Made by a program: the position numbers and the translations under genes
Assembly: GCA_963732765.1 (NCBI GenBank)
Contig: CAVTAS010000003.1
Coordinates: 434,001 to 498,000, forward strand
Length of the DNA: 64,000 bases
Origin: JANYHF01 sp963732765
Lineage (GTDB): Bacteria; Pseudomonadota; Alphaproteobacteria; Rhizobiales; Hyphomicrobiaceae
Reading direction: 5' to 3'
In this document: positions 25,755 to 34,302 of the stretch, in pieces
Layout: the number at the start of each line of letters is the position of its first letter
Position numbering within the stretch: position 1 is the first letter of the stretch
Notes under the pieces: generated by a model
Seen by the model: only the letters and a program-made list of their open reading frames with translations
Database searches by the model: none
What the model was told of the DNA's origin: nothing

Positions 25755-25840
25755 TTAACGGGGACAGTTTACCTATTTCCCCGATAGCTGTGAGTTGCGG
25801 GCAGTGCGATAAGTAAATAGGTAAACTGTCCCCGTTTAAT
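25755..25840. repeat. GGGGACAGTTTACCTATTT palindromic element, copy 1
   Basis: Two inverted arms of about 23 bases (ACGGGGACAGTTTACCTATTT and its complement) surround about 36 bases. The right arm contains the stop codon of the MFS gene on the opposite strand. A second copy with the same outer bases (ATTAAACGGGG) is at 49824-49915. Its size and form fit a small non-autonomous element; no transposase is nearby. Confidence 0.8.
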
Positions 25841-26996
25841 GCGCCTCGGCCACCTTCCGCCCCATCATCGCCTGGCTGGCCACGAAAAACCCCGCCGCCG
25901 CGATCATTGCCAGGCTGAACATCCCGAAGGCGACACTGGCGCCGGACTGCTGAGCGATCCAGCCGAACACATAGGGCGAACTGATGCGGGCGGGGCTGCC
26001 GATCAGGCTCATCAGGCCGATGCGGGCGGCGCGCGCGTTCGGGTCGCTGTTGGCGGCGATGGCGAACAGGCAGGGCACCAGATAGGCCGTGCCCGCCCCG
26101 ATCACCGCAAAGCCCAGCACGTGCAGGACAAAGCCGTCCGTTACGCCGACGCCGATCATGCCGAGCGCTGACACCGCCAGTGCGCCGAGCACGACCGCTC
26201 CATCGCCGAAGCGCAGCCGCACCCGGTCACCAAACAGCCGGGCGATGCCGGCGCAGCCGCATAGGAACGCCGTGCCGATGCCCGAAATAGCGGCCAGCGA
26301 CGGCGCTTCGGTATCGAGCAGTTTGGCGGACCAGAAGAACGTCACCAGTTCGCCGGCCGTACCAAATCCCACAGCTAACCCCAGCAATACCAGCGCAGGA
26401 TCGAAGGCGGCCATCGGACGGGATTGGCCGGCCACGGGTTTGGGCAACGGCCGCAAAGGCACGCCGCGCCAAACCACCCAGGCTCCCGCAAGGCCTGCGG
26501 CCAGCAGTATCGGCGCAGCGGCCAGCGGTCCGTAGGTGATTGACATCAGGCTGCCCAGCACCGCGCAGACGGCCACGGTGAGCGATACCGTGGCGTGCAT
26601 GCCAGTCAGCAGCGGGCGCTGTTGATCGCTTTCGACGGCAGCGCCCTCCGCGTTCATGAACAAATCGACGAAGCCATGGCTGATCGAAAAGGCCAGGGCC
26701 GCTGGCAGGAACAACGCGTAGGAGGGGCTGGCGAGCACGGCGCACAGCATCAGGGCCGCGACGGGCAGCATGATCAGCATCATGCGTCGTCCGGAGATCC
26801 AGCGCGCCAGCCGTCCGCCTCCGACGAAGGAGGCGACATTGACCAGTACCATCAGCGTCAGCACGATGCCGAGGTCCTGCTCGCTGAGGCCAATGCGCTT
26901 GGCGATGGCCGGGATCGAGCCGACCCAGATGCCGCCAATGACGCCGAAGGCGGCGAACACGAGGGTGACGGCGAGGCGGGGGGATAGGGTGAGCAT
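25836..26996 (-). CDS. MFS transporter
   Basis: A 386-residue protein with 12 predicted hydrophobic segments, in the group of major facilitator proteins related to YbjJ/fucose-permease-like carriers. The first helix pair has VFAAFGVIGGIWVGSIPAIAKRIGLSEQDLG. The helix 2-3 loop GGGRLARWISGRR is the MFS motif A region. The substrate cannot be assigned. Its TAA stop lies inside the right arm of a GGGGACAG palindromic element, and it converges on leuD. Confidence 0.85.
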   Translation of the reverse strand: MLTLSPRLAVTLVFAAFGVIGGIWVGSIPAIAKRIGLSEQDLGIVLTLMVLVNVASFVGGGRLARWISGRRMMLIMLPVAALMLCAVLASPSYALFLPAALAFSISHGFVDLFMNAEGAAVESDQQRPLLTGMHATVSLTVAVCAVLGSLMSITYGPLAAAPILLAAGLAGAWVVWRGVPLRPLPKPVAGQSRPMAAFDPALVLLGLAVGFGTAGELVTFFWSAKLLDTEAPSLAAISGIGTAFLCGCAGIARLFGDRVRLRFGDGAVVLGALAVSALGMIGVGVTDGFVLHVLGFAVIGAGTAYLVPCLFAIAANSDPNARAARIGLMSLIGSPARISSPYVFGWIAQQSGASVAFGMFSLAMIAAAGFFVASQAMMGRKVAEAH

Positions 26997-27009
26997 GGGA
27001 CTTTCGAAA

Positions 27010-27106
27010 GACTAGGGACCAGCGATTGGGGATTAGGGATCAGGCAACAGCGTCGTCGCCTCTTTCTATCTTCACCTAGTCCCTAGTCCCTAATCCCTAG
27101 TCCCTC
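27010..27106. repeat. Inverted array of CTAGTCCCTAATCCC units
   Basis: The left part has ACTAGGGACC and GATTAGGGATCAG; the right part has four tandem units of CTAGTCCC or TAATCCC in the complementary sense. Together they form an imperfect stem of about 30 bases. The array fills the 155 bases between the divergent MFS and der genes, so it overlaps both upstream regions. Confidence 0.65.
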
Positions 27107-27151
27107 CTTCCCCCGTGTCCCCATGCCACAGACTGTGCTAGGCCAGCCACC

Positions 27152-28543
27152 ATGACCCATACCATCGCCATTGTCGGACGGCCCAATGTTGGCAAGTCCA
27201 CGCTTTTCAACCGCCTTGCTGGCAGGCGGCTCGCGCTGGTCGATCCGACCCCGGGCCTGACCCGCGACCGCAAGGAAACCGAGACCACCATCTTCGAGGA
27301 GCCGGTGATCCTCATCGATACCGCCGGACTGGAAGAAGCCGACGCCGGCAGCATCACGTCGCGTATGCGCGATCAGACCCTAAAGGGTGTCGCCGATGCC
27401 GACCTGGTGCTGTTCCTGATCGATGCCCGCGCCGGTGTCACGCCACTCGACCGCAGCTTTGCCGAGTTGGTGCGCGACAAGGGCCGGCCGGTGCTGCCCG
27501 TGGCCAACAAGTGCGAGGGCAAGGCCGGCGAGAGCGGCTACTACGAGGCCTTCTCGCTGGGCTTGGGCGAACCGGTCGCCATTTCCGCCGAGCATGGCGA
27601 AGGCATCTCGGACCTGCAGATGGAGATCCTTGCCCGCCTCAAGTCCGATGGCGGCGAGATGCTGCCGGAGTACGATCCCGACGCCGAACCCGAAGAGCGC
27701 AAGATCACTCCGGGCAAGGACAAACCCATACGGATTGCCGTGGTCGGCCGTCCCAACGCGGGCAAGTCGACGCTCGTGAATGCGATGATCGGGGAAGAGC
27801 GCCTGATCACCGGCCCTGAGCCGGGCACCACGCGCGATTCCATCGCCGTCGATCTCACCCACAAAGGCGTGAAGCTGAAACTGTTCGACACCGCCGGTTT
27901 GCGCAAGCGCGCCAAGATCACCGACACGGTCGAGAAGCTGGCGGTCGGCGATACGCTGAACGCGGTGCGCTTTGCCGAAGTGGTGATCCTACTGGTCGAC
28001 GCCGAGCATCCGTTCGAGGCGCAGGACCTGCAGATCGGCGAGTTGGCCGTCAACGAAGGCCGCGCGCTGGTGATCGGTGTCAACAAATGGGATCTGGTGG
28101 AGGATCGCCAGAAACGCCTGCGCGAAATCCGCGAGATCGCCGAGCGTGCTTTCGCCGACGCCAAAGGGATCGGCATCATCCCGGTGTCGGCCAAGTCGGG
28201 CCAGGGCATGGACAAGCTGCTGGACGGCGCGCTGAAGGTCTACGAGACATGGAACCGGCGCTTGTCGACCGCCGGCCTCAACCGCTGGCTGGCCGAGGCG
28301 CTGGAGAAGCACTCGCCCCCGGCGGTATCGGGCAAGCGGATCAAGATGCGCTACATGACCCAGGCCAACGCCCGACCGCCGACTTTTGTGGCCTTCTGCT
28401 CGCGGCCCGAGGCGCTGCCGAAATCTTATGTGCGGTACCTGGTGAACGGCCTGCGCGAGACCTTCGACCTGCAGGCGACTCCCATCCGGTTCCAGCTCCG
28501 CAAGGGCGACAATCCGTATGAGAAGAAGGGGAAGAGGCGGTAA
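27152..28543 (+). CDS. der: Ribosome-biogenesis GTPase Der (EngA)
   Basis: A 463-residue protein with two tandem GTPase domains and a C-terminal KH-like domain, needed for 50S subunit assembly. The P-loops are GRPNVGKS (residue about 8) and GRPNAGKS (about 200). G3 motifs are DTAGL in both domains and G4 is NKWD in the second; the first domain has NKCE, the usual NKxD being altered to Glu. The C-terminus ends basic (EKKGKRR), as is common in the family. Confidence 0.96.
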   Translation: MTHTIAIVGRPNVGKSTLFNRLAGRRLALVDPTPGLTRDRKETETTIFEEPVILIDTAGLEEADAGSITSRMRDQTLKGVADADLVLFLIDARAGVTPLDRSFAELVRDKGRPVLPVANKCEGKAGESGYYEAFSLGLGEPVAISAEHGEGISDLQMEILARLKSDGGEMLPEYDPDAEPEERKITPGKDKPIRIAVVGRPNAGKSTLVNAMIGEERLITGPEPGTTRDSIAVDLTHKGVKLKLFDTAGLRKRAKITDTVEKLAVGDTLNAVRFAEVVILLVDAEHPFEAQDLQIGELAVNEGRALVIGVNKWDLVEDRQKRLREIREIAERAFADAKGIGIIPVSAKSGQGMDKLLDGALKVYETWNRRLSTAGLNRWLAEALEKHSPPAVSGKRIKMRYMTQANARPPTFVAFCSRPEALPKSYVRYLVNGLRETFDLQATPIRFQLRKGDNPYEKKGKRR

Positions 28544-28550
28544 CGAACTC

Positions 28551-28762
28551 TCCTTCTCCCCCTCGCCTCTTTGCGAGGGGGAGAAGGTGGCGCACTGCGC
28601 CGGATGAGGGGCAGAAGCGAATCCGGGGGGTGGGCGTGCAACAGTTGCGACGAAGACGGAGCAAGTTTCTGCCCCTCACCGACCGCGTGGCTCTTGCGCT
28701 GAAACGCGCAGCGAGACGCGGTCTCCTCTCCCCCAACGCGGAAGAGCGTTGGGGGAGAGGAG
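28551..28762. repeat. Composite CTCTCCC/GAGGGGCAG palindromic repeat
   Basis: The same architecture as the copy at 18680. The left hairpin is CCTTCTCCCCCTCGC...GCGAGGGGGAGAAGG, followed by GTGGCGCACTGCGCCGGATGAGGGGCAG, an unpaired centre with GACGGAGCAAG, the arm CTGCCCCTCAC, and a right hairpin CTCTCCCCCAACGC...GCGTTGGGGGAGAG. It lies between the convergent der and L,D-transpeptidase genes. Confidence 0.8.
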
Positions 28763-28775
28763 GTTCCGTCGCAAA

Positions 28776-30137
28776 CTACGGCGCCAACGCCTGCGCGGGC
28801 AATGCCTCGCCTGGCTCGCGGCCGCTGGCGAGGGTTGGGTCTTGGCCGTCGCGGCCGTAGAGGTCGTTGCGGAACGAGATGCCAATTTCAGTGTCGACCC
28901 AGGCGGTCTGGTAGACGAAATAGACCGGGATCGGTTTCACCAGCTTCACGTCCGTGGCGTATCCCTCCTGCAGCGTGCTCTCCACGCGTCCGCGGTCCCA
29001 ATCGCCGTTGGTGCCGGCCACCCAGGCGGCGAGGTCCAGGATCTTCTGTACACGCACGCAACCGGCGCTGAAATTGCGGACCGGACGGCGGAACAAGTCC
29101 TTCATCGGCGTGTCGTGCATATAGACATTGTCCGGGTTCGGCATGTCGATACGCACCAGGCCGAGCGCATTGAAATCGCCCGGGTCCTGGCGGAAGCGGA
29201 TGTTTTCCAGCAGCGGCTGCGTCCAATCGATGCTTTCCAGCGGAATTTCCTGGTCGTCGGGGATCGTCAGCGCGCGGATGTGCTCGCTCGCCAGGTAGTT
29301 CGGGTCCTTGATCATGTGCTGGCGCAGTTCCTTGCCGGCAATGCTTTCCGGCACATTCCAGTACGGGAAGAAGTTCACGCCCTGGATCTTGGCCTGCACG
29401 AACGGCGTCGGGCGCTCCAGACGGCCCACGATGACGCGGCTCTTGAGCGCGATGCGTCCTTCGTCGATGGCCTGCAGTTCCATGGCTGCCGCGTTGACCA
29501 TCACGTAGCGATCCGGCAGGCCGCGGTTCACGATCTCCTGCATACGCACGAGATTGGAACGCAACTGCGTCAACCGCTGCTCGGCGGGGATGTTGAGGGT
29601 GTTGACGGTGCGCACGTCCAGCACGCCCGTGGGCATCATGCCGTGGCGGCGCTGGAAGCGCATCAGCGCGGCTTGGGTCTTGTCGTCGTAGGTCCAGTCG
29701 TTGTCGAGCCTGCCGGTGTAGTCGCCGCTCGCGCGCAGGCGCTTGCGCAGCAGCGGCACCAGTTCGTCCTGGTCGCCAGCATGCAGCGTGGTGCCTTTGC
29801 TGACTAGCGGCCAGCCACCCGCGCTCACAATATCCTGGTAGAGGGCGATCGCTTCCTGCAGGCGCTGCGCGGCTTCCAGCGACATGAACAAGTCGGTCGG
29901 GGTCAGCTGTTCCAGTAGCGCATTGTCGATCTTGGCCTGCGCGGCCTTCTTGGCCGCTTTGTCGGGATCTTCGTCTTCGGCAGCAGCCGGTGTGGTGAGG
30001 GCGCTCAGCAGTTTGCCAAGTCCAAGCGGGCCGTTGTTCTGGGCCCGAGCTGGCGCACAAAGGCCAAGCGCCACGAGGCCGGCAGCCAGAAGCCGCAGCC
30101 AGGTAAAGCGCATTGATCGCATATTCAGAGGCTGCAT
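28776..30137 (-). CDS. L,D-transpeptidase (YcbB/LdtD-like) with peptidoglycan-binding domain
   Basis: A 453-residue periplasmic enzyme that makes 3-3 cross-links or attaches proteins to peptidoglycan. A signal peptide (about 8-32, ending APARA) is followed by a helical region, a peptidoglycan-binding domain 1 (LRKRLRASGDYTG...TQAALMRFQRRHG) and a YkuD catalytic domain. The active-site segment is RNFSAGCVRV with the nucleophilic Cys, and an upstream His is in MHDTPMKDLF. The domain order matches YcbB. Starts at 30137, 30122 or 30113 are all possible; none has a clear ribosome-binding site. Confidence 0.92.
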   Translation of the reverse strand: MQPLNMRSMRFTWLRLLAAGLVALGLCAPARAQNNGPLGLGKLLSALTTPAAAEDEDPDKAAKKAAQAKIDNALLEQLTPTDLFMSLEAAQRLQEAIALYQDIVSAGGWPLVSKGTTLHAGDQDELVPLLRKRLRASGDYTGRLDNDWTYDDKTQAALMRFQRRHGMMPTGVLDVRTVNTLNIPAEQRLTQLRSNLVRMQEIVNRGLPDRYVMVNAAAMELQAIDEGRIALKSRVIVGRLERPTPFVQAKIQGVNFFPYWNVPESIAGKELRQHMIKDPNYLASEHIRALTIPDDQEIPLESIDWTQPLLENIRFRQDPGDFNALGLVRIDMPNPDNVYMHDTPMKDLFRRPVRNFSAGCVRVQKILDLAAWVAGTNGDWDRGRVESTLQEGYATDVKLVKPIPVYFVYQTAWVDTEIGISFRNDLYGRDGQDPTLASGREPGEALPAQALAP

Positions 30138-30551
30138 CGTGGAACCGGACTGACTGATTGTTTGTATCGGCTGGTTTGCAAGGGCCGACCTTGCTGGACC
30201 AAGCGGCTCGTGATCGTTGGCGGCAAGATTAGCTCACATCGATTGCAGTTCCCACATGCTAACCGGCGCGCTTTCGCCAGCGTCACGGCAGTGGTCATTT
30301 GGGGTATCACAAGGCTTACCGCAAGCCGCCACGATGCCGCTTCGCACTTGGCCCGATTTGATGGCGCGAGCAAGGCAGCGCTTGCCTTGTCCCCAGAGGC
30401 CGCTGCCAGGAGAGATGAACCTCAGGCGTCAAGTCCATGAAATCGAAGACAGACCAGCATCCTGCACGTAAGCCATGGCAACCGGTCGCCAGTAGACGCA
30501 TGGCAGCCGAGGCGGTATGCCATTTGTTCTCACAGGCGAGGCGCAACACCC
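30138..30551. other. Intergenic region, no gene seen
   Basis: About 410 bases between the divergent L,D-transpeptidase and histidine kinase genes. Only short frames without family resemblance occur here. It should hold both promoters, but I cannot point to specific boxes. Confidence 0.5.
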
Positions 30552-31817
30552 TTGGCGTTCCCGGCAGATCACAGCCAGCCCGCCGATTTAGGCGGCCCGG
30601 CGGCCAGTACGGAACCGGCTTGGCTCTGGCAGCCGGGGACGGGAGCTTTGCTGTGGGGCAACGAGGCTGCGTTCGCGCTTTGGAAGGTTGGCAGCCTCAC
30701 TGAGCTGCAGGCCCTGAAAATCGACCGCGCCATGCCAGCCCTGACGCAGCTGCAGCGGCTGCAGTGGGCGTTGGGCGCCGACGTCAGCCATCACGAAAAC
30801 CTGGTGCTCTGGCTGCCGGGCGGCAGCCGCAAGCTCGCGTGTCTCTGCCGCAAGATGCAGTTCGCCGGCAGTGAGGGTGCGATCCTGGTCTCGGCAGTGG
30901 CCGCCGACCAAACGGCCGGTCCTCAGACCGCGCCTGCGGTGGCGAAACCGTCCGCGCGGCAACTCAACGGGCATGCCCGTGACGAGGCGACGGAGGCCGC
31001 GGCAGCCCGTCCGCAACCGGACTTGGCGCCGGAAGACGCCGCGACGTTGGCCGAAATCGCCCGCATGATCCGAGAGCGCAGCGCCGCAACCAGCGTGTTG
31101 TCGCCGGAGGTTGCGCCTGCCCCCGCCGAACGTGCTGCCGATCCGCTCGATGCGGCGTTCCTGGCCCGTCTCAGCCACGAATTGCGCACGCCTCTCAACG
31201 CCATCATGGGCTATGCCGAGTTGTTACGCGCTGAGCGCGATGGCCCGCTTGGCAGCCAGAAGTATCGCGACTTTGCCGGCCACATCCTGGAAAGCGCTGC
31301 GCATTGCCTGAACCTGGCCAACGATCTGGCCGATCCTGCCAGCCTCAACACCGGCCTGCGCACGCAGGAATTCAGCGAGGTCGATGTCAACGAGGCGGTG
31401 CGCGCATGTCTGGGCATTCTAGCGCCAATCGCTGACAAGGCCGGCGTGACGCTGACCGACGGTCTTGATAGCGCCGCTCCACGCGCCATCCTCGATCGCC
31501 GCAGCCTGCGCCAGATCCTGCTGAACCTGATCGCCAATGCCATCAAGGCGACGCCGCCTGGCGGGACAATCATGGCCAGCACGACCTATCGGCCTGGCGC
31601 GGGGCTGGAGATCACCGTTGCCGATACCGGCCGTGGTATGATGCCCGATCAACTTGCGCGGGTGCGCGATGGCGTTGGGGCCCGTACCGACGGTCTCGGT
31701 TTGCCTCTGAGCCGCAGGCTGGCGGAAGCGAATGGTGCACGCTTGTCGATCGACAGCACCTTTGGCGAGGGCACGCAGGTTACAGTCAGCCTGCCGATGG
31801 GGCGGCTGGTAACCTGA
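30552..31817 (+). CDS. Soluble sensor histidine kinase with PAS-like N-terminus
   Basis: A protein of about 421 residues without transmembrane segments. The first 120 residues look PAS-like (WLWQPGTGALLWGNEAAFALW). An Ala-rich linker follows, then HisKA with the phospho-acceptor His in SHELRTPLNAIMGYAELL (near 215). The HATPase domain has an N box (LLNLIANAIKATP), G1 (VADTGRGM) and G2 (DGLGLPLSRRLAEANG). The DHp sequence is of the PdhS/DivJ/PleC type common in alphaproteobacteria. No response regulator is adjacent. The start is uncertain: TTG at 30552 is the first in frame. Confidence 0.85.
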   Translation: MAFPADHSQPADLGGPAASTEPAWLWQPGTGALLWGNEAAFALWKVGSLTELQALKIDRAMPALTQLQRLQWALGADVSHHENLVLWLPGGSRKLACLCRKMQFAGSEGAILVSAVAADQTAGPQTAPAVAKPSARQLNGHARDEATEAAAARPQPDLAPEDAATLAEIARMIRERSAATSVLSPEVAPAPAERAADPLDAAFLARLSHELRTPLNAIMGYAELLRAERDGPLGSQKYRDFAGHILESAAHCLNLANDLADPASLNTGLRTQEFSEVDVNEAVRACLGILAPIADKAGVTLTDGLDSAAPRAILDRRSLRQILLNLIANAIKATPPGGTIMASTTYRPGAGLEITVADTGRGMMPDQLARVRDGVGARTDGLGLPLSRRLAEANGARLSIDSTFGEGTQVTVSLPMGRLVT

Positions 31818-31956
31818 CGCGCGGTTCGTGACGGGCCGGGCACTGTGTTCCGTCCGCGACACCGGCGGCGGCCACCTGGTCACACGGATGTTAAGGTCAT
31901 AGGTAAAGCTCCTTTCGACCACTACTGCGTCGGATGTCAGTTTCGGGGGAGTTCAC

Positions 31957-32133
31957 ATGAAAGTTTCCATTGGCTACCTGTTTTACGCCGTCGCGATAGC
32001 GATCACCGGCTTGGTCGTGGCTGCGAAATATTTTAACGTGCAGGTGCCGCCCGTAACGGCCTTGCTGATGGCCGATGCCACCGCCAGCCTGCTGGCGGCA
32101 CTGGCGCTGGCGCTTCTGTCGCGTTGGCTTTGA
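31957..32133 (+). CDS. 58-residue two-helix membrane protein
   Basis: A short reading frame, MKVSIGYLFYAVAIAITGLV..., ending in RWL. It has a strong GGGGGAG ribosome-binding site 6 bases before the ATG. It forms two hydrophobic helices (about 5-22 and 35-54) joined by a KYFNVQVPPVT loop. It lies 68 bases before uppP on the same strand, so co-expression is possible. I do not recognise a family; the strong translation signal is the main reason to accept it. Confidence 0.6.
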   Translation: MKVSIGYLFYAVAIAITGLVVAAKYFNVQVPPVTALLMADATASLLAALALALLSRWL

Positions 32134-32201
32134 TGGCCAGCCGACCCTAACTGCCGGCTGGTTATCGAATTGCGGCGCAGCCGGCAGCCAGGGAACGCTT
32201 C

Positions 32202-33005
32202 ATGTACGACTATCTCGTCGCCATCATCCTGGGCATCGTCGAGGGGATCACCGAGTTCCTGCCGATTTCCTCGACCGGCCATCTGATCATCGCGCAGAAG
32301 CTGCTCGGCGTCAGCGGCCCGATGTGGGACAGCTTCGAGATCATGATCCAGCTGGGCGCGATCCTGGCTGTGGTGGTCTATTTCTCTGGCAAGATCTGGA
32401 GTACATTCGTCGGGCTGTTCAACGAGCCGCGCTCGCGGCATTTTGCTGTGTTGCTGCTCGTCGCAGTCATTCCCGCTCTGGTGCTTGGCGCGCTGTTCTC
32501 TAGCCTGATCAAATTCTACCTGTTCAATCCCATTTCGGTCGCCACCACCCTGATCGTCGGGGGCCTGGTCATTCTGTGGGTCGAGAGCACCCATCGCCAG
32601 GACGTCCACTATGAAGCGGACGAGCTGCCACTGATGACCGGTCTGCTGATCGGTCTTGCCCAGGCCGTCGCGATGATACCCGGCACCTCCCGCTCAGCCG
32701 CGACCATCGTTGGCGCCCGCCTGCTCGGCGTCGAGCGCCGCGCTGCCACCGAGTTTTCGTTCTTCCTGGCAATTCCCACCATGACGGCGGCCTTTGTCCA
32801 CGAGGCCTATAAAGGCCGCAACGACTTCGATTCGGGTTCGCTGGGCGTACTGGCGGTCGGCTTCGTCACCGCCTTCATATCGGCCTATCTGGTGATCAAG
32901 CCGTTCCTGACCTTCGTGAGTTCGCGCGGTTTTGCGCCGTTCGCCTACTATCGCATTGTGCTTGGCGGCATTGTGCTCGCGTTCTACATCACGGTGGGTC
33001 TGTAA
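32202..33005 (+). CDS. uppP: Undecaprenyl-diphosphatase
   Basis: A 267-residue BacA/UppP integral membrane phosphatase that recycles undecaprenyl pyrophosphate for peptidoglycan and other glycan synthesis and gives bacitracin resistance. Both catalytic signature regions are intact: GITEFLPISSTGHLI in the first third and IPGTSRSAATIVGARLLG in the second half, each with the conserved Ser/Arg/His/Glu residues. The length and eight hydrophobic segments are normal. It converges on the next gene with only 2 bases between stops. Confidence 0.97.
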   Translation: MYDYLVAIILGIVEGITEFLPISSTGHLIIAQKLLGVSGPMWDSFEIMIQLGAILAVVVYFSGKIWSTFVGLFNEPRSRHFAVLLLVAVIPALVLGALFSSLIKFYLFNPISVATTLIVGGLVILWVESTHRQDVHYEADELPLMTGLLIGLAQAVAMIPGTSRSAATIVGARLLGVERRAATEFSFFLAIPTMTAAFVHEAYKGRNDFDSGSLGVLAVGFVTAFISAYLVIKPFLTFVSSRGFAPFAYYRIVLGGIVLAFYITVGL

Positions 33006-33007
33006 CC

Positions 33008-33976
33008 TCAGCCGCGATAGTGCGCGAACTGACCGTTCTCGCGGAAGCGTTCCAGATAGGCCGGCACGATGGCCTCGATACTTTGCGGCGCGGTGATGCC
33101 AAGGCCGGCCAGCGTGCGGCGGTCCTCGCTGGCGGCGCGGCTGACCACCGTATCGGCCTCAAGCATGCGCACCTGATCGACCGTGATCGGACGCAGCGAC
33201 ATCGGCAGAGGCTTGGTCAGTGCGGCCGCGAGCTTGGCCAGCCAGAACGGCAACACAACGAAGCGGCGCTGGTGGCCGGTATAGGCCATGGTGCGGCGCA
33301 GCAGGTCCTCGAAGCTGGCGGTTTCCGGCCCGCCCAACTCGTAGACAGTCGAGGGCTGCGCCGCGCCGGTCAGGCTGGCCAGGATCGCCGCAGCCACATC
33401 GCCCACATAGACCGGCTGCATGCGCGTGCGCCCGCCGATCAGCGGCATGAAGGGCGCACTCTGGGCCAGCCCCGCAAAGCGGTTGAAGAACTGGTCTTCG
33501 GGCCCGAAGATGATCGAGGGGCGCAGCACAACAGCCGGAAACTCTTTCAGCACCGTGACTTCGCCGGCGGCTTTGCTGCGGCCATAACGACCCGGCGATT
33601 TGGCGTCGGCGCCAAGCGCCGAGACATGCACCAACACGTGCGCGTCGACGTCGCGCGCCGCCCGGGCGACCAGTCTTGCGCCATCCACGTTCAGCGCCTG
33701 GAAGGTCTGCTTGCCGCTCTCGGCCAGGATCGAGACCAGGTTGACCACCGCATCGGCCCCTTCGACGGCGCGCCGCACCGAGGCGGCATCGCGCAGGTTC
33801 GCCTGCACGGCCATGATCTGGCCCACCCCACCCATCGGCTGCAGGTGCCCCGCCAGGTCCGGCCGGCGTTCCGCGGCGCGCACGCGAAATCCCTGCCGCG
33901 CCAGCAGCCGCACGGTGTGCCGGCCAACAAAGCCCGACCCGCCAAACACCGTCACCAGACTGCCGGGTGCAAGCAC
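33008..33976 (-). CDS. NAD-binding protein of the complex I NDUFA9 (39 kDa) type
   Basis: A 322-residue atypical SDR. The Rossmann loop is VTVFGGSGFVGRHTV at the N-terminus, with the later segment VNLVSILAESGKQTFQALNVDGA. The active-site lysine region is YGRSKAAGE, where YxxxK appears as Y-G-R-S-K. The pattern LRPSIIFGPEDQFFNRFA is typical of the NDUFA9/YfcH-like group, which associates with respiratory complex I in alphaproteobacteria and mitochondria. The start is GTG. Its upstream region leads to the IS pair. Confidence 0.85.
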   Translation of the reverse strand: MLAPGSLVTVFGGSGFVGRHTVRLLARQGFRVRAAERRPDLAGHLQPMGGVGQIMAVQANLRDAASVRRAVEGADAVVNLVSILAESGKQTFQALNVDGARLVARAARDVDAHVLVHVSALGADAKSPGRYGRSKAAGEVTVLKEFPAVVLRPSIIFGPEDQFFNRFAGLAQSAPFMPLIGGRTRMQPVYVGDVAAAILASLTGAAQPSTVYELGGPETASFEDLLRRTMAYTGHQRRFVVLPFWLAKLAAALTKPLPMSLRPITVDQVRMLEADTVVSRAASEDRRTLAGLGITAPQSIEAIVPAYLERFRENGQFAHYRG

Positions 33977-34302
33977 TGTCGTGTCTCCCTGTGTGAGTTA
34001 TGATGACAGGGGCATACACGTGCGAGCACAGCTGCTCAAGGCGCGCCCCGCCGCAGGGACCGGTATTGCGCTGACAGGACGGCAGGCGGGGGGGCCGCTT
34101 CAGCCTGAGCTGGGATGGCATGCAACCACCCTGATTGGCCCTCATTCAACTGGAAGCCGATTCATGGCGTCCGGTCATGTCTGGGTGGAGCGCTGCGCAC
34201 AACATTCAGGTGCTGCCGTCATTCGGCCTCCGTGGACATATGCTGTGTCTGCTTTCGGATCATCGCCACCCTTTGGTGAGCCGGTTGTGCAGCGATTGAC
34301 CC
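33977..34302. other. Intergenic region up to the IS pair
   Basis: About 320 bases between the divergent start of the NDUFA9-type gene and the left end of the first IS element. No coding frame with family features is seen. It ends in GACCC at 34298-34302, the same five bases found after each IS copy. Confidence 0.5.

Noticed and set aside
27010..27106. A CRISPR or operator array from the CTAGTCCC repeats
   Set aside because: Units are contiguous and imperfect without spacers; it is a simple repeat between divergent genes.
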